DNA of 11,027 nucleotides. It comes from an uncultured Collinsella sp. Lineage in GTDB: Bacteria > Actinomycetota > Coriobacteriia > Coriobacteriales > Coriobacteriaceae. The stretch lies in the NCBI GenBank assembly GCA_900553475.1, contig USEF01000041.1:1-11027 (forward strand), in the 5' to 3' direction. Of the stretch, positions 6,256 through 11,027 are shown one piece after another. A model generated the notes under the pieces. The model had not been told where the DNA came from. It did not search any database and worked only from the letters and a program-made list of their open reading frames with translations. Position numbers and translations under genes: made by a program. Positions within the stretch are counted from its first letter, which is position 1. Each line of letters begins with the position of its first letter.

Positions 6256-6661
6256 GAACTTTGCCAGCGCCTTGGCGAATCTTGAGGATGCGCCCAATCA
6301 GGATCTCAACAATGATTTTGTTCAGAGTGGATTGATTAATAAGTTCAATCTTCAATTTGAACTGAGCTGGAAGCTCCTTAAGCGTCTGCTCGAGTATGAA
6401 GGCGCCACGCTTGCCGCGTCGGGGTCTCCTCGTGCCATCTTGAAGGAGTCGTACCGATTCTACGACTTTATTGATGAGGCGGCCTGGCTAGATATGCTCA
6501 GAGACCGCAATACGAACGTCCATATCTACGACAACAAGCTCGCTCAAGACTTGATTCAGCGCATCTTGAACGTCTATATCCCCGCTTTCTGTCAGTTGAG
6601 GGACGGGCTGATGGAGCGATACGGCGAGCTTCTGATGGCGCCCGACGACCAGTTTGTTTAA
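6242..6661 (+). CDS. HEPN-domain protein (HI0074 / HepT-like), putative RNase toxin
   Basis: This 139-residue all-helical protein resembles the HI0074-type nucleotidyltransferase substrate-binding family (PF08780), a branch of HEPN proteins. It shows the FELSWKLLKRLLEYEG helix (39-54), SPRAILKESYRF (62-73) and the motif RNTNVHIY, where R89-X4-H94-X-Y96 fits RX4HXY. In HepT toxins that arginine and histidine form the RNase site, and the tyrosine is the residue AMPylated by MntA. The intact motif suggests an active toxin, but no activity can be shown here. Its ATG lies inside the end of the MNT gene (14-base overlap), so the two are translationally coupled. The order is antitoxin first, as in HI0073-HI0074. 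Confidence 0.86.
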   Translation: MKKYENFASALANLEDAPNQDLNNDFVQSGLINKFNLQFELSWKLLKRLLEYEGATLAASGSPRAILKESYRFYDFIDEAAWLDMLRDRNTNVHIYDNKLAQDLIQRILNVYIPAFCQLRDGLMERYGELLMAPDDQFV

Positions 6662-6682
6662 TTCCTTAAGATTTCGCGGAGG

Positions 6683-6719
6683 GTTGTTGCCGTTTACCGA
6701 GGGGTTGTTGTGCAACAAC
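6683..6719. repeat. GTTGTTG repeats and hairpin upstream of the wall-protein gene
   Basis: GTTGTTG occurs at 6683-6689 and again at 6704-6710, 21 bp apart, each preceded by GAGGG or GAGGGG. CAACAAC at 6713-6719 pairs with the second copy to form a 7-bp hairpin with a 2-base centre. No T-run follows, so it is a poor terminator for the HEPN gene. An operator for the next gene is possible. The rest of the 128-bp gap (6662-6789) is AT-rich and probably holds a promoter, though no well-spaced consensus pair was found. Confidence 0.4.
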
Positions 6720-6789
6720 GGGCGAGCTGCAATACTTATTTCTATCTTTGCAAACTGCACTTTAACTATACCAATGCAGGGAGGATCTT

Positions 6790-8604
6790 ATGCAGCCCAA
6801 GCATTCCGCGATTGTCGCGGGCCTGACGCTGGCGCTTTCGTTTGGCGCCATTTCCGCGCCGGCACCCGCTGCTGCCGAGGAGCCCACGCCGGGCGTTGCC
6901 TCGGATGCCACCGATATCGATAAGGGTCTCTACACCCAGCAGTCCTTCTCGGGCGTACTGAGGTCGGTCCAGGGCGTTTCGTTTGTCAACGTGACTCCCG
7001 AGATGAAGTACTTTACCAAGTACGAGAGCCATGGCAACTACAACCAGGGCTTTTCGTACGGTGACGGCTATAACGCGCTGGGTTATTACCAGTTCGACCG
7101 TCGTTGGTCGCTCATTCCGTTTATGAAGCAGGCCTACAACTACAACCCCGAAAAATACAGCATGCTCAAGGATGCGATTGATCGCGGCAGCGAGATTTCC
7201 AACACGAGTAATGTCATGTACGAGAACGGCCAGCTCACCGAGCTTGGCCATATCGCGCAGGATGCCTTCCAAGGTGCGTACAACACCGATCCTGTTGAGT
7301 TCTCAGCACTTCAAGATGCGTATGCGTACAACTCGTACTATGCGGTGACCGAGGCGTGGCTCAAGAGCGGCCTGGGTATTGATATTTCGGGCCGCGCCGA
7401 TTGCGTCAAGGGCATGGTGTGGAGCATTACCAACATGTGCGGCACCGGTGGCTGCAGGGACTTTTTCCGCTGGGCGAATCTTTCCAATGATATGTCCGAC
7501 CGCGAGTTTGTGACGGCGCTCTCCAACAGCGTGGTCAATAACGTGGCGACCAAGTATTCGAGCCAGCCCCAGTATCATGAGGGCTGGAAGAATCGTTATA
7601 AGAATGAGCTGAAGGACTGCTTGGCTTATATCGCCGAGGACGAGGCAGCCGCTGCGACGCCCGTGCAGCCCGAGCCCACACCGGCGCCCTCGCCGACACC
7701 TGATTCGAATGACGACTCGAGTGACGATCCCAACGATGACAGGATGGATACGCCCTCGACCGATGCTGACGGTAATGGCTCGGCTGGTGGCACTACCAAC
7801 GACGGCTCTACCTCGAACGGCTCCAATTCGAACGGCTCTGCTGCGGGCGATTCGTCTTCAAGCTCTGCCGGCAATACGGACAGCGACGCTTCTGGTTCGA
7901 CCGGCGCTGACACCTCTAACTCATCTACCGGCTCGAGCGATTCGTCCGTTGATACCGGCTCTAACAACGGCTCCGGCTCTGACGCAACCCCTGATTCCGA
8001 TGCTTCCAAGGACGACTCGAATAAGGCGCCGGACGCTCCCGTTGCTTCGCCGGACAAGAAGCCTTCTTTCTCCGAGCAGCTTGGTTCTACGCTGGGCTCT
8101 TCGCTGATGGCTGGCGTCAATAATGGTTCGACTCAGAACAAGGACAACTCTGATCAGGCTTCCACGGAAAAGACCGAAGCCGTAAAGGGCGACTCCAAGG
8201 ATAAGGCTTCCGAGAAGGTTGAATCCGATAAGGGTTCTAGCTCTGATGAGAAGGACGACAAGTCCGCTCAGAAGAAGGACGAGGACAAGAAGTCTGAATC
8301 TGAGGAGAAGGACAAGAACAAGGACAAGACCGAGGACGGAAAGCAGCAGGGCGAGGACAGCAGTAAGGGCAACACCGACAACCAGAACCAAGAGCAAAAT
8401 GACTCCAAGACGGTGACCACTACAACCACCACTACAACGACTAAGACTTCGGGCGGTAACATGCCCAAGACGGGCGACCTTATCGTTATGGCGAGCCTTG
8501 CCAGCGCGAGCTTGGCCACGCTGGGCGCTACGTCTATCGTAAGTGGTAAGTATAAGCTCGATCAGCAGAAGAAGGCTTCTGGGGAGGACGACTCGGGGGA
8601 GTAG
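6790..8604 (+). CDS. Secreted sortase-anchored protein with lysozyme-like domain
   Basis: This 604-residue surface protein has four parts. Residues 1-29 form a signal peptide (hydrophobic core 8-23, likely cleavage after APAAA). Residues about 70-285 form a globular head with YESHGNY (78-84) and ALGYYQF (96-102), resembling the catalytic-glutamate and GxxQ regions of lysozyme/lytic-transglycosylase folds and of VgrG-related muramidase-like proteins, so E79 is the candidate acid. Four cysteines (205, 217, 222, 277) could form two disulfides. Residues 290-540 are a disordered stalk, first Ser/Asp/Asn/Gly-rich, then Lys/Glu/Asp mixed-charge. A Thr tract (541-552) precedes NMPKTGD (557-563), a sorting signal with M for L, then a hydrophobic span and a charged tail. 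GGGAGG five bases before the ATG supports the start. Enzymatic activity is inferred, not shown. Confidence 0.85.
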   Translation: MQPKHSAIVAGLTLALSFGAISAPAPAAAEEPTPGVASDATDIDKGLYTQQSFSGVLRSVQGVSFVNVTPEMKYFTKYESHGNYNQGFSYGDGYNALGYYQFDRRWSLIPFMKQAYNYNPEKYSMLKDAIDRGSEISNTSNVMYENGQLTELGHIAQDAFQGAYNTDPVEFSALQDAYAYNSYYAVTEAWLKSGLGIDISGRADCVKGMVWSITNMCGTGGCRDFFRWANLSNDMSDREFVTALSNSVVNNVATKYSSQPQYHEGWKNRYKNELKDCLAYIAEDEAAAATPVQPEPTPAPSPTPDSNDDSSDDPNDDRMDTPSTDADGNGSAGGTTNDGSTSNGSNSNGSAAGDSSSSSAGNTDSDASGSTGADTSNSSTGSSDSSVDTGSNNGSGSDATPDSDASKDDSNKAPDAPVASPDKKPSFSEQLGSTLGSSLMAGVNNGSTQNKDNSDQASTEKTEAVKGDSKDKASEKVESDKGSSSDEKDDKSAQKKDEDKKSESEEKDKNKDKTEDGKQQGEDSSKGNTDNQNQEQNDSKTVTTTTTTTTTKTSGGNMPKTGDLIVMASLASASLATLGATSIVSGKYKLDQQKKASGEDDSGE

Positions 8605-8636
8605 GCTCTTAGTTGCCAGATAACTAAATAGTCGGG

Positions 8637-8675
8637 ACGGGGTCCGGTGCGAATGTATCGGGCCCCGTTTTGTTG
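8637..8675 (+). terminator. Rho-independent terminator of the wall-protein gene
   Basis: ACGGGGTCCG (8637-8646) pairs with CGGGCCCCGT (8659-8668) in a 10-bp stem with one G-T wobble and a 12-base loop. TTTTGTTGT follows directly (8668 on). It lies 32 bases past the stop of the wall-protein gene. A weaker inverted repeat TTAGTT/AACTAA (8609-8614, 8622-8627) precedes it. Confidence 0.9.
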
Positions 8676-8791
8676 TGCAACGATTAATTGTGCCCCCTCA
8701 CACCTCTTGTTACTACCGTTGCCCGATATGTTTGCGCGGCGACATCGGTACATGCGATGCGGTCATTACAATTGGCATCGTGCTGCGATTT

Positions 8792-8797
8792 AGGGGG
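8792..8797 (+). promoter_or_regulatory. Ribosome-binding site fixing the ATPase start
   Basis: AGGGGG ends nine bases before the GTG at 8807 and six before an in-frame TTG at 8804. It supports a start here instead of the upstream GTG at 8675, which lies in the tail of the terminator. Confidence 0.6.
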
Positions 8798-8806
8798 AAC
8801 GTTTTG

Positions 8807-10603
8807 GTGTCTGAACAGGCAAATGTTGATTGTGCTGCTGGCTTTGGCGTGCGTTTGATCGGCTGTGCCGACGATGCGGCTTTGCCCATTGGCATGCACG
8901 ACTATGCGGAGGCTCTTGGTTGCTGCACGCTGGTCGACAAGACCATGTTTATTGCCGATGCGTTGGACTGCGACGCGTCCGTTGTGGTGTGCTGTCGACC
9001 CGAGGGTTTTGGCAAAAGCATGAACTTGTCGATGCTCAGGGCTTTTCTGGAGCGTCCAGCGGTTGGTCGCGCTGATCAGCGTTTGTTTGCCAATGCTCAG
9101 ATTTGGGATGCAGACGGTGGGCGTTATCGGGACGAGTACGCTTGCTATCCGGTGATATCGCTGGATTTTTCTGGCGCTGCGAGGCGTGGCGCCGCTATTG
9201 CCGACGTCGTGCGCGATGCTCTTTCGGACGAGTGCGTCCGCCTGCTGGCGCTTTTGGAGGCTCCGGATTTAGCTCGAGACAAGGTGCGTCACATCGAACG
9301 TGTTGCGCGTGGCGCGGCGAGCGAGGACGAGGTCGCCTCGGTGCTTGGCGTGCTCATTGAGCTGCTGGAGATGGCCTGCGATGAGCAGGTTGTATTGCTC
9401 GTTGATGGGTACGATGCGGCATGGTTGGGCCGTGCAAGCGCGAGGGGCGCTTCCGGTGCTGATCCGGCAGGGCTATTCGATCGCGTGCTGTTCGACGCCA
9501 TTGCCGCTGCGCGCGATTCGTTGCGGCTGACGTGTCTGATGGGGGAGTGTCCCGGCCCTGCCGAAGCGGCGCTTTCTTCGCGCGGCTGCTCGTATTGTCT
9601 GACGACGCCGCTGTCAGCGTGGTGTGACCGATGTTTCGGTTTTTCGGATGCCGAGGTCGAGGCTCTTTTGAATCATGCTGGGCGCGAGGAATACCTGGAT
9701 GATGCGCGTGAATGGCTCGAGGGATATCGGTTTGGCAGGGCCTATTGCTCGAGTCCAGAGCGTGTGATCGGTTTTCTGGGCCGAGGCTGCACGGCGCCTG
9801 TGCGTGCTGATCTGTATGGATATGCCGATTGCCTGAGTAGGGTAGTTGCCGGGTGGAATCTCGACCGCCTTTCGGTCTTGTTTGATTTGCTCGAGGCCCA
9901 TGGGTGCGCTGAGGCTCCGCTTTGTTTGGGCACAGCAGAGCCAGATGTCTCGCCTGACGATGGCATGTGGACAGCGCTGTATCTGTCCGGTTTTCTCACG
10001 ACGGATATGACTGAGGAGCCAGAGCATGGCGATTGCCTCCGTGCTTTGCGATTGCCCAATAACGAGCTTCGCCAGGCCTTGCGTCTAGTGATTATTGAGT
10101 GGTTTGAGTGCGCTGCAGAAGACATTCGAGACGTCGATGCGTTTCGCGACGGGCTGTGCCATGGGAACGAGGATACCGTGAGGCGGGCGCTAAGCCGCAT
10201 CTTGGGGGATGCGGGAATCGGTGGGACCGACCCAGATACCCCGCTGCCATATCACCTACTCTTGCAAGGACTCTGCTTTGGATTGCCGGGCTATGCCAAT
10301 CCTGCTTCGAGGCGAAAGTGTGGCGCGGATCGCTGGGACATCCAGGTTTTTCCTACGGGCGCCGTGTTCGACATAGCCGATACGATCGGTATGCTCGATG
10401 AACGTCCGCTGATAACGATCAACATGATGTATGACCCCGGTGTGGATGCGCTGGGCCTGGAATTGCTGGCCGTGCAGGCGCTGCTCGACATAGAGCGCGA
10501 CGGCATCGACGAAATCCGTGTGCCGCGACCCGGCATTGGCCGCATGCGCTGGGGGTTCGGTTTTGATGGGCAGCATGTGGCTACGGTGTGCCAGCGGATT
10601 TAA
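8807..10603 (+). CDS. AAA-ATPase-like / PD-(D/E)XK-family protein, apparently degenerate
   Basis: With the GTG start at 8807 this is a 598-residue protein of the PF09820 (AAA-ATPase-like) plus PF08011 (PDDEXK_9) architecture, common in gut anaerobes and of unclear biological role. Landmarks in order are LPIGMHDY (26-33), VDKTMFI (43-49), P-loop RPEGFGKSMNLSML (64-77), Walker B VVLLVDGYD (195-203), GFSDAEVEALL (278-288), WLEGYRFG (303-310), LYLSGFLT (391-398), LPNNELRQAL (416-425), YHLLLQGL (482-489) and RWDIQVFP (509-516). The family usually has LIDEYD at Walker B; here glycine replaces the glutamate at 201. Where the nuclease ExK should follow RWDI, the sequence reads ITINMMY. ATP binding may remain, but hydrolysis and cleavage look impaired. 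The gene is full-length and unbroken, unusually rich in cysteine, and monocistronic. Confidence 0.8.
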   Translation: MSEQANVDCAAGFGVRLIGCADDAALPIGMHDYAEALGCCTLVDKTMFIADALDCDASVVVCCRPEGFGKSMNLSMLRAFLERPAVGRADQRLFANAQIWDADGGRYRDEYACYPVISLDFSGAARRGAAIADVVRDALSDECVRLLALLEAPDLARDKVRHIERVARGAASEDEVASVLGVLIELLEMACDEQVVLLVDGYDAAWLGRASARGASGADPAGLFDRVLFDAIAAARDSLRLTCLMGECPGPAEAALSSRGCSYCLTTPLSAWCDRCFGFSDAEVEALLNHAGREEYLDDAREWLEGYRFGRAYCSSPERVIGFLGRGCTAPVRADLYGYADCLSRVVAGWNLDRLSVLFDLLEAHGCAEAPLCLGTAEPDVSPDDGMWTALYLSGFLTTDMTEEPEHGDCLRALRLPNNELRQALRLVIIEWFECAAEDIRDVDAFRDGLCHGNEDTVRRALSRILGDAGIGGTDPDTPLPYHLLLQGLCFGLPGYANPASRRKCGADRWDIQVFPTGAVFDIADTIGMLDERPLITINMMYDPGVDALGLELLAVQALLDIERDGIDEIRVPRPGIGRMRWGFGFDGQHVATVCQRI

Positions 10604-10627
10604 GCGCCGAGGTGTTTCCGGCTTCCG

Positions 10628-11027
10628 TTACTCGGTGTCCTTCATGGGCGGCATGGGCTTCCAGTTGGGGTCCTTGATGATCTTGCGGGCGTCCTTCATG
10701 CCGCGGCGTAGCGCCGGAATTCCGGTCTTAAAGCACTTGTCAACGGCGGCCAGGCGAATGAACTCCTTGCAGAAGGTCGCGGCGTTGCCTAGGCGGAACA
10801 GCACGGGGTGATAGTCGCCGTAAATCTGCATGTAGCGGGCCAGATAACCGCGGTTGCGCATGATGTAGTAACGGTTGGTGTCGCTCGTGGAGTTGAGCTG
10901 GCGCTTGCCGGCGATATCCCAGTTAGAGACGGCGCGGGCGCGCTTGAGCACCACGTCGGCGACCACGGCGGCGGACCCTCCAGAGTGGATTTGACCGATG
11001 TGACAAAGCTGATCAAAGAGCGTGCGG
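10628..11027 (-). CDS. C-terminal part of a probable family 2 glycosyltransferase (cut by window edge)
   Basis: The frame is open from the window edge to a TAA at 10628, giving about 132 residues of a C-terminus; the true start lies beyond 11027. The visible part includes DTNRYYIMRNRGYLARYM followed by a helical, basic region and a proline-rich end (WKPMPPMKD). A YY-x-x-RN-x-x-Y/L segment near the C-terminus is typical of GT2 enzymes of the rhamnosyl/galactofuranosyl-transferase kind that build surface polysaccharide. The catalytic GT-A domain is not in the window, so the family call is tentative. It converges on the ATPase gene with a 24-bp gap, in which no convincing terminator was seen. 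Confidence 0.55.
   Translation of the reverse strand, partial: RTLFDQLCHIGQIHSGGSAAVVADVVLKRARAVSNWDIAGKRQLNSTSDTNRYYIMRNRGYLARYMQIYGDYHPVLFRLGNAATFCKEFIRLAAVDKCFKTGIPALRRGMKDARKIIKDPNWKPMPPMKDTE

Noticed and set aside
7626..8120. Minus-strand Glu/Ser/Pro-rich frame in the wall-protein stalk
   Set aside because: It is the complement of the repetitive Ser/Asp codons of the stalk. Its low complexity is inherited and it has no independent evidence.
7700..8350. Possible CRISPR-like or tandem DNA repeat in the wall-protein gene
   Set aside because: The repeated GGCTC/TCGAA-type words are degenerate and in frame with Ser/Gly/Asn codons, without fixed period or spacers.
8675..8806. Upstream GTG start for the ATPase gene
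   Set aside because: It lies in the U-tract region of the preceding terminator and adds 44 residues without family similarity. AGGGGG before 8807 fits better.

Overview
The window looks like a chromosomal segment of a high-GC Gram-positive bacterium. I suspect a coriobacterium such as Collinsella, but this is inference. It rests on about 61% GC in the conserved genes (hand count over 3601-3900), a SufU-type Fe-S operon with a divergent Rrf2 regulator, a sortase-anchored wall protein, and a PF09820/PF08011-type ATPase of the sort common in gut anaerobes. No RNA gene, CRISPR array, insertion sequence or transposase was seen.

Layout. Positions 1-25 hold a strong hairpin, probably the suf terminator. 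Positions 70-5303 on the minus strand carry a complete, tightly coupled iron-sulfur cluster assembly operon, sufC-sufB-sufD-sufS-sufU, read from 5303 down to 70 with overlaps or very short gaps. SufS and SufU mobilise sulfur, SufB-SufC-SufD form the scaffold ATPase complex, and an IscR-like Rrf2 regulator (5528-5959, plus strand) is encoded divergently. The 224-bp divergent region contains two near-identical 31-bp dyads (arms TGGGACAA/TTGTCCCA) exactly 44 bp apart, plus a third imperfect dyad over a possible suf -35 box. The natural reading is a self-regulated, Fe-S-sensing switch.

Eight bases after the rrf2 stop comes a lower-GC (about 50%) two-gene MNT/HEPN module (5968-6255 and 6242-6661). 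It has the complete nucleotidyltransferase GSX10DXD motif and the HEPN RX4HXY motif of MntA/HepT-like toxin-antitoxin pairs. Because it lies directly behind the Fe-S regulator, it may be read from the same promoter.

Positions 6790-8604 encode a secreted, wall-anchored protein: signal peptide, lysozyme-like head, long low-complexity stalk and MPKTG sorting signal. A good rho-independent terminator follows. Positions 8807-10603 encode a large ATPase/nuclease-family protein in which the Walker B glutamate and the nuclease ExK appear to be lost. A truncated gene on the minus strand (10628 to the window edge), probably the C-terminus of a family 2 glycosyltransferase, closes the window. No gene-free stretch exceeds 300 bp.
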